Shown here one piece after another: positions 37,868 through 51,600 of a DNA stretch of 64,000 nt; the first letter of the stretch is position 1; each line of letters opens with the position of its first letter. The DNA comes from Karalla daura (Eukaryota > Chordata > Actinopteri > Chaetodontiformes > Leiognathidae). The notes under the pieces are model-generated. The model had not been told where the DNA came from and ran no database searches. It saw nothing but the letters and a program-made list of their open reading frames with translations. Made by a program: the position numbers and the translations under genes. The stretch spans positions 1,364,001 through 1,428,000 of the forward strand of contig JANZKI010000029.1 in NCBI GenBank assembly GCA_029224185.1. The letters are read 5' to 3'.

Positions 37868-40800
37868 ATGGTGCACATATCAACAAACTTTTTCAAAGCG
37901 CTTTTCCCCGCAGTCTGCTATGCAGCGGGCTGTAAACGGGCTCAACTAAGCGTTCTAAACACTTTTCAGGCCTGTTGCTGCACTGCGTGTTGGCCAATGG
38001 TGCACGTATCAACAAACTTTTTCAAAGCGCTTTTCCCCGCAGTCTCCCATGCAGGGGGCTGTAAACAGGCTCAACTAAGCGTTCTAAACACTTTTCAGGC
38101 CTGTTGCTGCACTACGTATGGGCCAATGGTGCACGTATCAACATACTTTTTCAAAGCGCTTTTCCCCGCAGTCTCCTATGCAGGGGGCTGTAAACAGGCT
38201 CAACTAAGCGTTCTAAACACTTTTCAGGCCTGTTGCTGCACTGCGTGTGGGCCAATGGTGCACGTATCAACAAACTTTTTCAAAGCGCTTTTCCCCGCAG
38301 TCTCCCATGCAGGGGGCTGTAAACAGGCTCAACTAAGCGTTCTAAACACCTTTCAGGCCTGTTGCTGCACTACGTATGGGCCAATGGTGCACGTATCAAC
38401 ATACTTTTTCAAAGCGCTTTTCCCCGCAGTCTCCTATGCAGGGGGCTGTAAACAGGCTCAACTAAGCGTTCTAAACACTTTTCAGGCCTGTTGCTGCACT
38501 GCGTGTGGGCCAATGGTGCACGAATCAACAAACTTTTTCAAAGCGCTTTTCCCCGCAGTCTCCCATGCAGGGGGCTGTAAACAGGCTCAACTAAGCGTTC
38601 TAAACACTTTTCAGGCCTGTTGCTGCACTACGTATGGGCCAATGGTGCACGTATCAACAAACTTTTTCAAAGCGCTTTTCCTCGCAGTCTCCTATGCAGG
38701 GGGCTGTAAACAGGCTCAACTAAGCGTTCTAAACACTTTTCAGGCCTGTTGCTGCACTGCGTGTGGGCCAATGGTGCACGTATCAACAAACTTTATCAAA
38801 GCGCTTTTCCCCGCAGTCTCCCATGCAGGGGCCTGTAAACAGGCTCAACTAAGCGTTCTAAACACTTTTCAGGCCTGTTGCTGCACTGCGTGTGGGCCAA
38901 TGGTGCACATATCAACAAACTTTTTCAAAGCGCTTTTCCCCGCAGTCTCCCATGCAGGGGGCTGTAAACAGGCTCATCTAAGCGTTCTAAACACTTTTCA
39001 GGCCTGTTGCTGCACTGCGTGTGGGCCAATGGTGCACGTATCAACAAACTTTATCAAAGCGCTTTTCCCCGCAGTCTCCCATGCAGGGGGCTGTAAACAG
39101 GCTCAACTAAGCGTTCTAAACACTTTTCAGGCCTTTTGCTGCACTGCGTGTGGGCCAATGGTGCACGTATCAACAAACTTTTTCAAAGCGCTTTTCCCCG
39201 CAGTCTCCTATGCAGGGGGCTGTAAACAGGCTCAACTAAGCGTTCTAAACACTTTTCAAGCCTGTTGCTGCACTGTGTGTGGGCCAATGGTGCACGTATC
39301 AACAAACTTTTTCAAAGCGCTTTTCCCTGCATTCTACTATGCAGGGGGCTGTAAACAGGCTCAACTAAGCGTTCTAAACACTTTTCAAGCCTGTTGCTGC
39401 ACTGCGTATGGGCCAATGGTGCACGTATCAACAAACTTTTTCAAAGCGCTTTTCCCCACAGTCTCCCATGCAGGGGGCTGTAAACAGGCTCAACGAAGCG
39501 TTCTAAACACTTTTCAAGCCTGTTGCTGCACTGTGCATGGGCCAATGGTGCACGTATCAACAAACTTTTTCAAAGCACTTTTCCCTGCATTCTACTATGC
39601 AGGGGGCTGTAAACAGGCTCAACTAAGCGTTCTAAACACTTTTCAGGCCTGTTGCTGCACTGCGTGTGGGCCAATGGTGCACGTATCAACAAACTTTTTC
39701 AAAGCGCTTTTCCCCGCAGTCTCCTATGCAGGGGGCTGTAAACAGGCTCAACTAAGCGTTCTAAACACTTTTCAGGCCTGTTACTGCACTACGTATGGGC
39801 CAATGGTGCACGTATCAACAAACTTTATCAAAGCGCTTTTCCCCGCAGTCTCCTATGCAGGGGGCTGTAAACAGGCTCAACTAAGCGTTCTAAACACTTT
39901 TCAGGCCTGTTGCTGCACTGCGTGTGGGCCAATGGTGCACAAATCAGCAAACTTTTTCAAAGCGCTTTTCCCCGCAGTCTCCCATGCAGGGGGCTGTAAA
40001 CAGGCTCAACTAAGCGTTCTAAACACTTTTCAGGCCTGTTGCTGCACTACGTATGGGCCAATGGTGCACGTATCAACAAACTTTTTCAAAGCGCTTTTCC
40101 TCGCAGTCTCCTATGCAGGGGGCTGTAAACAGGCTCAACTAAGCGTTCTAAACACTTTTCAGGCCTGTTACTGCACTACGTATGGGCCAATGGTGCACGT
40201 ATCAACAAACTTTATCAAAGCGCTTTTCCCCGCAGTCTCCTATGCAGGGGGCTGTAAACAGGCTCAACTAAGCGTTCTAAACACTTTTCAGGCCTGTTGC
40301 TGCACTGCGTGTGGGCCAATGGTGCACGAATCAGCAAACTTTTTCAAAGCGCTTTTCCCCGCAGTCTCCCATGCAGGGGGCTGTAAACAGGCTCAACTAA
40401 GCGTTCTAAACACTTTTCAGGCCTGTTGCTGCACTGCGTGTGGGCCAATGGTGCACGTATCAACAAACTTTATCAAAGCGCTTTTCCCCGCAGTCTCCCA
40501 TGCAGGGGCCTGTAAACAGGCTCAACTAAGCGTTCTAAACACTTTTCAGGCCTGTTGCTGCACTGCGTGTGGGCCAATGGTACACATATCAACAAACTTT
40601 TTCAAAGCGCTTTTCCCCGCAGTCTGCTATGCAGGGGGCTGTAAACGGGCTCAACTAAGCGTTCTAAACACTTTTCAGGCCTGTTGCTGCACTGCGTGTG
40701 GGCCAATGGTGCACGTATCAACAAACTTTTTCAAAGCGCTTTTCCCCGCAGTCTCCCATGCAGGGGGCTGTAAACAGGCTCAACTAAGCGTTCTAAACAC

Positions 40801-41995
40801 TTTTCAGGCCTGTTGCTGCACTGCGTGTGGGCCAATGGTGCACGTATCAACAAACTTTATCAAAGCGCTTTTCCCCGCAGTCTCCCATGCAGGGGCCTGT
40901 AAACAGGCTCAACTAAGCGTTCTAAACACTTTTCAGGCCTGTTGCTGCACTGCGTGTGGGCCAATGGTGCACATATCAACAAACTTTTTCAAAGCGCTTT
41001 TCCCCGCAGTCTGCTATGCAGGGGGCTGTAAACGGGCTCAACTAAGCGTTCTAAACACTTTTCAGGCCTGTTGCTGCACTGCGTGTGGGCCAATGGTGCA
41101 CGAATCAGCAAACTTTTTCAAAGCGCTTTTCCCCGCAGTCTCCCATGCAGGGGGCTGTAAACAGGCTCAACTAAGCGTTCTAAACACTTTTCAGGCCTGT
41201 TGCTGCACTACGTATGGGCCAATGGTGCACGTATCAACAAACTTTTTCAAAGCGCTTTTCCTCGCAGTCTCCTATGCAGGGGGCTGTAAACAGGCTCAAC
41301 TAAGCGTTCTAAACACTTTTCAGGCCTGTTGCTGCACTGCGTGTGGGCCAATGGTGCACGTATCAACAAACTTTATCAAAGCGCTTTTCCCCGCAGTCTC
41401 CCATGCAGGGGCCTGTAAACAGGCTCAACTAAGCGTTCTAAACACTTTTCAGGCCTGTTGCTGCACTGCGTGTGGGCCAATGGTGCACATATCAACAAAC
41501 TTTTTCAAAGCGCTTTTCCCCGCAGTCTCCCATGCAGGGGGCTTTAAACAGGCTCAACTAAGCGTTCTAAACACTTTTCAGGCCTGTTGCTGCACTGCGT
41601 GTGGGCCAATGGTGCACGTATCAACAAACTTTATCAAAGCGCTTTTCCCCGCAGTCTCCCATGCAGGGGGCTGTAAACAGGCTCAACTAAGCGTTCTAAA
41701 CACTTTTCAGGCCTGTTGCTGCACTGCGTGTGGGCCAATGGTGCACGTATCAACAAACTTTTTCAAAGCGCTTTTCCCCGCAGTCTCCTATGCAGGGGGC
41801 TGTAAACAGGCTCAACTAAGCGTTCTAAACACTTTTCAAGCCTGTTGCTGCACTGTGTATGGGCCAATGGTGCACGTATCAACAAACTTTTTCAAAGCGC
41901 TTTTCCCTGCATTCTACTATGCAGGGGGCTGTAAACAGGCTCAACTAAGCGTTCTAAACACTTTTCAGGCCTTTTGCTGCACTGCGTGTGGGCCA

Positions 41996-44900
41996 ATGGT
42001 GCACATGTCAACAAACTTTTTCAAAGCGCTTTTCCCCGCAGTCTGCTATGCAGGGGGCTGTAAACGGGCTCAACTAAGCGTTCTAAACACTTTTCAGGCC
42101 TGTTGCTGCACTGCGTGTGGGCCAATGGTGCACGAATCAGCAAACTTTTTCAAAGCGCTTTTCCCCGCAGTCTCCCATGCAGGGGGCTGTAAACAGGCTC
42201 AACTAAGCGTTCTAAACACTTTTCAGGCCTGTTGCTGCACTACGTATGGGCCAATGGTGCACGTATCAACAAACTTTTTCAAAGCGCTTTTCCTCGCAGT
42301 CTCCTATGCAGGGGGCTGTAAACAGGCTCAACTAAGCGTTCTAAACACTTTTCAGGCCTGTTGCTGCACTGCGTGTGGGCCAATGGTGCACGTATCAACA
42401 AACTTTATCAAAGCGCTTTTCCCCGCAGTCTCCCATGCAGGGGCCTGTAAACAGGCTCAACTAAGCGTTCTAAACACTTTTCAGGCCTGTTGCTGCACTG
42501 CGTGTGGGCCAATGGTGCACATATCAACAAACTTTTTCAAAGCGCTTTCCCCCGCAGTCTCCCATGCAGGGGGCTGTAAACAGTCTCAACTAAGCGTTCT
42601 AAACACTTTTCAGGCCTGTTGCTGCACTGCGTATGGGCCAATGGTGCACGTATCAACAAACTTTATCAAAGCGCTTTTCCCCGCAGTCTCCCATGCAGGG
42701 GGCTGTAAACAGGCTCAACTAAGCGTTCTAAACACTTTTCAGGCCTGTTGCTGCACTGCGTGTGGGCCAATGGTGCACGTATCAACAAACTTTTTCAAAG
42801 CGCTTTTCCCCGCAGTCTCCTATGCAGGGGGCTGTAAACAGGCTCAACTAAGCGTTCTAAACACTTTTCAAGCCTGTTGCTGCACTGTGTATGGGCCAAT
42901 GGTGCACGTATCAACAAACTTTTTCAAAGCGCTTTTCCCTGCATTCTACTATGCAGGGGGCTGTAAACAGGCTCAACTAAGCGTTCTAAACACTTTTCAA
43001 GCCTGTTGCTGCACTGCGTATGGGCCAATGGTGCACGTATCAACAAACTTTTTCAAAGCGCTTTTCCCCGCAGACTCCCATGCAGGGGGCTGTAAACAGG
43101 CTCAACGAAGCGTTCTAAACACTTTTCAAGCCTGTTGCTGCACTGTGTGTGGGCCAATGGTGCACGTATCAACAAACTTTTTCAAAGCACTTTTCCCTGC
43201 ATTCTACTATGCAGGGGGCTGTAAACAGGCTCAACTAAGCGTTCTAAACACTTTTCAGGCCTGTTGCTGCACTGCGTGTGGGCCAATGGTGCACGTATCA
43301 ACAAACTTTATCAAAGCGCTTTTCCCCGCAGTCTCCCATGCAGGGGGCTGTAAACAGGCTCAACTAAGCGTTCTAAACACTTTTCAGGCCTGTTGCTGCA
43401 CTGCGTGTGGGCCAATGGTGCACGTATCAACAAACTTTTTCAAAGCGCTTTTCCCCGCAGTCTCCTATGCAGGGGGCTGTAAACAGGCTCAACTAAGCGT
43501 TCTAAACACTTTTCAAGCCTGTTGCTGCACTGTGTATGGGCCAATGGTGCACGTATCAACAAACTTTTTCAAAGCGCTTTTCCCCGCAGTCTCCTATGCA
43601 GGGGGCTGTAAACAGGCTCAACTAAGCGTTCTAAACACTTTTCAAGCCTGTTGCTGCACTGTGTATGGGCCAATGGTGCACGTATCAACAAACTTTTTCA
43701 AAGCGCTTTTCCCTGCATTCTACTATGCAGGGGGCTGTAAACAGGCTCAACTAAGCGTTCTAAACACTTTTCAGGCCTTTTGCTGCACTGCGTGTGGGCC
43801 AATGGTGCACATGTCAACAAACTTTTTCAAAGCGCTTTTCCCCGCAGTCTGCTATGCAGGGGGCTGTAAACGGGCTCAACTAAGCGTTCTAAACACTTTT
43901 CAGGCCAGTTGCTGCACTGCGTGTGGGCCAATGGTGCACGAATCAGCAAACTTTTTCAAAGCGCTTTTCCCCGCAGTCTCCCATGCAGGGGGCTGTAAAC
44001 AGGCTCAACTAAGCGTTCTAAACACTTTTCAGGCCTGTTGCTGCACTACGTATGGGCCAATGGTGCACGTATCAACAAACTTTTTCAAAGCGCTTTTCCT
44101 CGCAGTCTCCTATGCAGGGGGCTGTAAACAGGCTCAACTAAGCGTTCTAAACACTTTTCAGGCCTGTTGCTGCACTGCGTGTGGGCCAATGGTGCACGTA
44201 TCAACAAACTTTATCAAAGCGCTTTTCCCCGCAGTCTCCCATGCAGGGGCCTGTAAACAGGCTCAACTAAGCGTTCTAAACACTTTTCAGGCCTGTTGCT
44301 GCACTGCGTGTGGGCCAATGGTGCACATATCAACAAACTTTTTCAAAGCGCTTTCCCCCGCAGTCTCCCATGCAGGGGGCTGTAAACAGTCTCAACTAAG
44401 CGTTCTAAACACTTTTCAGGCCTGTTGCTGCACTGCGTATGGGCCAATGGTGCACGTATCAACAAACTTTATCAAAGCGCTTTTCCCCGCAGTCTCCCAT
44501 GCAGGGGGCTGTAAACAGGCTCAACTAAGCGTTCTAAACACTTTTCAGGCCTGTTGCTGCACTGCGTGTGGGCCAATGGTGCACGTATCAACAAACTTTT
44601 TCAAAGCGCTTTTCCCCGCAGTCTCCTATGCAGGGGGCTGTAAACAGGCTCAACTAAGCGTTCTAAACACTTTTCAAGCCTGTTGCTGCACTGTGTATGG
44701 GCCAATGGTGCACGTATCAACAAACTTTTTCAAAGCGCTTTTCCCTGCATTCTACTATGCAGGGGGCTGTAAACAGGCTCAACTAAGCGTTCTAAACACT
44801 TTTCAAGCCTGTTGCTGCACTGCGTATGGGCCAATGGTGCACGTATCAACAAACTTTTTCAAAGCGCTTTTCCCCGCAGACTCCCATGCAGGGGGCTGTA

Positions 44901-47155
44901 AACAGGCTCAACGAAGCGTTCTAAACACTTTTCAAGCCTGTTGCTGCACTGTGTGTGGGCCAATGGTGCACGTATCAACAAACTTTTTCAAAGCACTTTT
45001 CCCTGCATTCTACTATGCAGGGGGCTGTAAACAGGCTCAACTAAGCGTTCTAAACACTTTTCAGGCCTGTTGCTGCACTGCGTGTGGGCCAATGGTGCAC
45101 GTATCAACAAACTTTATCAAAGCGCTTTTCCCCGCAGTCTCCCATGCAGGGGGCTGTAAACAGGCTCAACTAAGCGTTCTAAACACTTTTCAGGCCTGTT
45201 GCTGCACTGCGTGTGGGCCAATGGTGCACGTATCAACAAACTTTTTCAAAGCGCTTTTCCCCGCAGTCTCCTATGCAGGGGGCTGTAAACAGGCTCAACT
45301 AAGCGTTCTAAACACTTTTCAAGCCTGTTGCTGCACTGTGTATGGGCCAATGGTGCACGTATCAACAAACTTTTTCAAAGCGCTTTTCCCCGCAGTCTCC
45401 TATGCAGGGGGCTGTAAACAGGCTCAACTAAGCGTTCTAAACACTTTTCAAGCCTGTTGCTGCACTGTGTATGGGCCAATGGTGCACGTATCAACAAACT
45501 TTTTCAAAGCGCTTTTCCCTGCATTCTACTATGCAGGGGGCTGTAAACAGGCTCAACTAAGCGTTCTAAACACTTTTCAGGCCTTTTGCTGCACTGCGTG
45601 TGGGCCAATGGTGCACATGTCAACAAACTTTTTCAAAGCGCTTTTCCCCGCAGTCTGCTATGCAGGGGGCTGTAAACGGGCTCAACTAAGCGTTCTAAAC
45701 ACTTTTCAGGCCAGTTGCTGCACTGCGTGTGGGCCAATGGTGCACGAATCAGCAAACTTTTTCAAAGCGCTTTTCCCCGCAGTCTCCCATGCAGGGGGCT
45801 GTAAACAGGCTCAACTAAGCGTTCTAAACACTTTTCAGGCCTGTTGCTGCACTACGTATGGGCCAATGGTGCACGTATCAACAAACTTTTTCAAAGCGCT
45901 TTTCCTCGCAGTCTCCTATGCAGGGGGCTGTAAACAGGCTCAACTAAGCGTTCTAAACACTTTTCAGGCCTGTTGCTGCACTGCGTGTGGGCCAATGGTG
46001 CACGTATCAACAAACTTTATCAAAGCGCTTTTCCCCGCAGTCTCCCATGCAGGGGCCTGTAAACAGGCTCAACTAAGCGTTCTAAACACTTTTCAGGCCT
46101 GTTGCTGCACTGCGTGTGGGCCAATGGTGCACATATCAACAAACTTTTTCAAAGCGCTTTCCCCCGCAGTCTCCCATGCAGGGGGCTGTAAACAGTCTCA
46201 ACTAAGCGTTCTAAACACTTTTCAGGCCTGTTGCTGCACTGCGTGTGGGCCAATGGTGCACGTATCAACAAACTTTATCAAAGCGCTTTTCCCCGCAGTC
46301 TCCCATGCAGGGGGCTGTAAACAGGCTCAACTAAGCGTTCTAAACACTTTTCAGGCCTGTTGCTGCACTGCGTGTGGGCCAATGGTGCACGTATCAACAA
46401 ACTTTTTCAAAGCGCTTTTCCCCGCAGTCTCCTATGCAGGGGGCTGTAAACAGGCTCAACTAAGCGTTCTAAACACTTTTCAAGCCTGTTGCTGCACTGT
46501 GTATGGGCCAATGGTGCACGTATCAACAAACTTTTTCAAAGCGCTTTTCCCTGCATTCTACTATGCAGGGGGCTGTAAACAGGCTCAACTAAGCGTTCTA
46601 AACACTTTTCAAGCCTGTTGCTGCACTGCGTATGGGCCAATGGTGCACGTATCAACAAACTTTTTCAAAGCGCTTTTCCCCGCAGACTCCCATGCAGGGG
46701 GCTGTAAACAGGCTCAACGAAGCGTTCTAAACACTTTTCAAGCCTGTTGCTGCACTGTTTGTGGGCCAATGGTGCACGTATCAACAAACTTTTTCAAAGC
46801 ACTTTTCCCTGCATTCTACTATGCAGGGGGCTGTAAACAGGCTCAACTAAGCGTTCTAAACACTTTTCAGGCCTGTTGCTGCACTGCGTGTGGGCCAATG
46901 GTGCACGTATCAGCAAACTTTATCAAAGCGCTTTTCCCCGCAGTCTCCCATGCAGGGGGCTGTAAACAGGCTCAACTAAGCGTTCTAAACACTTTTCAGG
47001 CCTGTTGCTGCACTGCGTGTGGGCCAATGGTGCACGTATCAACAAACTTTTTCAAAGCGCTTTTCCCCGCAGTCTCCTATGCAGGGGGCTGTAAACAGGC
47101 TCAACTAAGCGTTCTAAACACTTTTCAAGCCTGTTGCTGCACTGTGTATGGGCCA
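41996..47155. repeat. 14-monomer HOR, near-triplication (1,806-bp period)
   Basis: Copies start at 41996, 43802 and 45608; the third is recognisable for about 12 monomers. Shared rare alleles recur at exact 1,806-bp steps: GCACATGTCAAC (42001, 43807, 45613), AACAGTCTCAAC (about 42.58, 44.39, 46.19 kb) and GCAGACTCCCATG (about 43.07, 44.88, 46.69 kb). CAGGCCAGTTGC is present only in copies 2 and 3 (about 43.9 and 45.7 kb). CTGCGTATGGG before the I9 monomer after the CAGTCTC unit is present only in copies 1 and 2. Confidence 0.9.
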
Positions 47156-48699
47156 ATGGTGCACGTATCAACAAACTTTTTCAAAGCGCTTTTCCCTGCA
47201 TTCTACTATGCAGGGGGCTGTAAACAGGCTCAACTAAGCGTTCTAAACACTTTTCAAGCCTGTTGCTGCACTGCGTATGGGCCAATGGTGCACGTATCAA
47301 CAAACTTTTTCAAAGCGCTTTTCCCCGCAGTCTCCCATGCAGGGGGCTGTAAACAGGCTCAACGAAGCGTTCTAAACACTTTTCAAGCCTGTTGCTGCAC
47401 TGTGTATGGGCCAATGGTGCACGTATCAACAAACTTTTTCAAAGCACTTTTCCCTGCATTCTACTATGCAGGGGGCTGTAAACAGGCTCAACTAAGCGTT
47501 CTAAACACTTTTCAGGCCTGTTGCTGCACTGCGTGTGGGCCAATGGTGCACGTATCAACAATCTTTTTCAAAGCGCTTTTCCCCGCAGTCTCCTATGCAG
47601 GGGGCTGTAAACAGGCTCAACTAAGCGTTCTAAACACTTTTCAGGCCTGTTACTGCACTACGTATGGGCCAATGGTGCACGTATCAACAAACTTTATCAA
47701 AGCGCTTTTCCCCGCAGTCTCCTATGCAGGGGGCTGTAAACAGGCTCAACTAAGCGTTCTAAACACTTTTCAGGCCTGTTGCTGCACTGCGTGTGGGCCA
47801 ATGGTGCACGAATCAACATACTTTTTCAAAGCGCTTTTCCCCGCAGTCTCCCATGCAGGGGGCTGTAAACAGGCTCAACTAAGCGTTCTAAACACTTTTC
47901 AGGCCTGTTGCTGCACTACGTATGGGCCAATGGTGCACGTATCAACAAACTTTTTCAAAGCGCTTTTCCTCGCAGTCTCCTATGCAGGGGGCTGTAAACA
48001 GGCTCAACTAAGCGTTCTAAACACTTTTCAGGCCTGTTACTGCACTACGTATGGGCCAATGGTGCACGTATCAACAAACTTTATCAAAGCGCTTTTCCCC
48101 GCAGTCTCCTATGCAGGGGGCTGTAAACAGGCTCAACTAAGCGTTCTAAACACTTTTCAGGCCTGTTGCTGCACTGCGTGTGGGCCAATGGTGCACGAAT
48201 CAGCAAACTTTTTCAAAGCGCTTTTCCCCGCAGTCTCCCATGCAGGGGGCTGTAAACAGGCTCAACTAAGCGTTCTAAACACTTTTCAGGCCTGTTGCTG
48301 CACTGCGTGTGGGCCAATGGTGCACGTATCAACAAACTTTATCAAAGCGCTTTTCCCCGCAGTCTCCCATGCAGGGGCCTGTAAACAGGCTCAACTAAGC
48401 GTTCTAAACACTTTTCAGGCCTGTTGCTGCACTGCGTGTGGGCCAATGGTGCACATATCAACAAACTTTTTCAAAGCGCTTTTCCCCGCAGTCTGCTATG
48501 CAGGGGGCTGTAAACGGGCTCAACTAAGCGTTCTAAACACTTTTCAGGCCTGTTGCTGCACTGCGTGTGGGCCAATGGTGCACGTATCAACAAACTTTTT
48601 CAAAGCGCTTTTCCCCGCAGTCTCCCATGCAGGGGGCTGTAAACAGGCTCAACTAAGCGTTCTAAACACTTTTCAGGCCTGTTGCTGCACTGCGTGTGG

Positions 48700-51600
48700 G
48701 CCAATGGTGCACGTATCAACAAACTTTATCACAGCGCTTTTCCCCGCAGTCTCCCATGCAGGGGGCTGTATATAGGCTCAGCTAAGCGTTCTAAACACTT
48801 TTCAGGTCTGGTGCTGCACTGCGTGTGGGCCAATGGTGCACATATCAACAAACTTTTTCAAAGCGCTTTTCCCCGCAGTCTCCTATGCAGGGGGCTGTAA
48901 ACAGGCTCAACTAAGCGTTCTAAACACTTTTCAGGCCTGTTGCTGCACTGTGTATGGGCCAATGGTGCACGTATCAACAAACTTTATCAAAGCGCTTTTC
49001 CCCGCAGTCTCCTATGCAGGGGGCTGTAAACAGGCTCAACTAAGCGTTCTAAACACTTTTCAGGCCTGTTGCTGCACTGCGTGTGGGCCAATGGTGCATA
49101 TATCAACAAACTTTTTCATAGCGCTTTTCCCTGCAGTCTCCTATGCAGGGGGCTGTAAACAGGCTCAACTAAGCGTTCTAAACACTTTTCAGGCCTTTTA
49201 CTGCACGACGTATGGGCCAATGGTGCACGTATCAACAAACTTTATCAAAGCGCTTTTCCCCGCAGTCTCCCATGCAGGGGGCTGTAAACAGGCTCAACTA
49301 AGCGTTCTAAACACTTTTCAGGCCTTTTACTGCACGACGTATGGGCCAATGGTGCACGTATCAACAAACTTTATCAAAGCGCTTTTCCCCGCAGTCTCCT
49401 ATGCAGGGGGCTGTAAACAGGCTCAACTAAGCGTTCTAAACACTTTTCAGGCCTGTTGCTGCACTGCGTGTGGGCCAATGGTGCACGAATCAGCAAACTT
49501 TTTCAAAGCGCTTTTCCCCGCAGTCTCCCATGCAGGGGGCTGTAAACAGGCTCAACTAAGCGTTCTAAACACTTTTCAGGCCTGTTGCTGCACTACGTAT
49601 GGGCCAATGGTGCACGTATCAACAAACTTTTTCAAAGCGCTTTTCCTCGCAGTCTCCTATGCAGGGGGCTGTAAACAGGCTCAACTAAGCGTTCTAAACA
49701 CTTTTCAGGCCTGTTGCTGCACTGCGTGTGGGCCAATGGTGCACGTATCAACAAACTTTTTCAAAGCGCTTTTCCCCGCAGTCTCCCATGCAGGGGGCTG
49801 TAAATAGGCTCAACTAAGCGTTCTAAACACTTTTCAGGCCTGTTGCTGCACTGCGTGTGGGCCAATGGTGCACATATCAACAAACTTTTTCAAAGCGCTT
49901 TTCCCCGCAGTCTCCTATGCAGGGGGCTGTAAACAGGCTCAACTAAGCGTTCTAAACACTTTTCAGGCCTGTTGCTGCACTGCGTGTGGGCCAATGGTGC
50001 ACGTATCAACAAACTTTTTCAAAGCGCTTTTCCCCGCAGTCTCCCATGCAGGGGGCTGTAAATAGGCTCAACTAAGCGTTCTAAACACTTTTCAGGCCTG
50101 TTGCTGCACTGCGTGTGGGCCAATGGTGCACATATCAACAAACTTTTTCAAAGCGCTTTTCCCCGCAGTCTCCTATGCAGGGGGCTGTAAACAGGCTCAA
50201 CTAAGCGTTCTAAACACTTTTCAGGCCTGTTGCTGCACTGCGTGTGGGCCAATGGTGCACGTATCAACAAACTTTTTCAAAGCGCTTTTCCCCGCAGTCT
50301 CCCATGCAGGGGGCTGTAAATAGGCTCAACTAAGCGTTCTAAACACTTTTCAGGCCTGTTGCTGCACTGCGTGTGGGCCAATGGTGCACGTATCAACAAA
50401 CTTTTTCAAAGCGCTTTTCCCCGCAGTCTCCCATGCAGGGGGCTGTAAACAGGCTCAACTAAGCGTTCTTAACACTTTTCAGGCCTGTTGCTGCACTACG
50501 TATGGGCCAATGGTGCACGTATCAACAAACTTTTTCAAAGCGCTTTTCCTCGCAGTCTCCTATGCAGGGGGCTGTAAACAGGCTCAACTAAGCGTTCTAA
50601 ACACTTTTCAGGCCTGTTGTTGCACTGCGTGTGGGCCAATGGTGCACGTATCAACAAACTTTTTCAAAGCGCTTTTCCCCGCAGTCTCCCATGCAGGGGG
50701 CTGTAAATAGGCTCAACTAAGCGTTCTAAACACTTGTCAAGCCTGTTGCTGCACTGCGTGTGGGCCAATGGTGCACATATCAACAAACTTTTTCAAAGCG
50801 CTTTTCCCCGCAGTCTCCTATGCAGGGGGCTGTAAACGGGCTCAACTAAGCGTTCTAAACACTTTTCAGGCCTGTTGCTGCACTGTGTGTGGGCCAATGG
50901 TGCACGTATCAACAAACTTTTTCAAAGCGCTTTTACTCGCAGTCTCCTATGCAGGGGGCTGTAAACAGGCTCAACTAAGCGTTCTAAACACTTATCAGGC
51001 CTGTTGCTGCACTGCGTGTGGGCCAATGGTGCACGTATCAACAAACTTTATCAAAGCGCTTTTCCCCGCAGTCTCCCATGCAGGGGGCTGTATATAGGCT
51101 CAGCTAAGCGTTCTAAACACTTTTCAGGTCTGTTGCTGCACTGCGTGTGGGCCAATGGTGCACATATCAACAAACTTTTTCAAAGCGCTTTTCCCCGCAG
51201 TCTCCTATGCAGGGGGCTGTAAACAGGCTCAACTAAGCGTTCTAAACACTTTTCAGGCCTGTTGCTGCACTGCGTGTGGGCCAATGGTGCACGTATCAAC
51301 AAACTTTTTCAAAGCGCTTTTCCCCGCAGTCTCCCATGCAGGGGGCTGTAAACAGGCTCAACTAAGCGTTCTTAACACTTTACAGGCCTGTTGCTGCACT
51401 ACGTATGGGCCAATGGTGCACGTATCAACAAACTTTTTCAAAGCGCTTTTCCTCGCAGTCTCCTATGCAGGGGGCTGTAAACAGGCTCAACTAAGCGTTC
51501 TAAACACTTTTCAGGCCTGTTGCTGCACTGCGTGTGGGCCAATGGTGCACGTATCAACAAACTTTTTCAAAGCGCTTTTCCCCGCAGTCTCCCATGCAGG

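Larger units (their letters stand above)
21863..48775 (+). other. 26.9-kb open frame through the 129-bp array; probably not a gene
   Basis: An 8,970-codon frame runs uninterrupted because the 129-bp unit is 43 codons with no stop in this phase. Related frames cover 114-3296, 3562-12210 and 12325-21939. Arguments against coding: nearly all common variants between copies change the amino acid (more than 20 nonsynonymous alleles against about three common synonymous ones). There is no non-repeat N- or C-terminal domain or signal peptide, and the frame begins and ends wherever an indel or stop happens to fall. At the array edge a CAG-to-TAG allele in this frame has been amplified to eight copies. 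Cys-rich tandem repeats do occur in real structural proteins, so transcription cannot be excluded from sequence. Confidence 0.75.

Noticed and set aside
114..48775. Giant Cys-rich repeat protein encoded by the 129-bp array
   Set aside because: The frame is open only because 129 is 3 x 43 and the copies are homogenised. Variants are mostly nonsynonymous, no unique terminal domain or start context exists, and stops and frameshifts (3296, 12210, 21939) plus an amplified TAG allele interrupt it.
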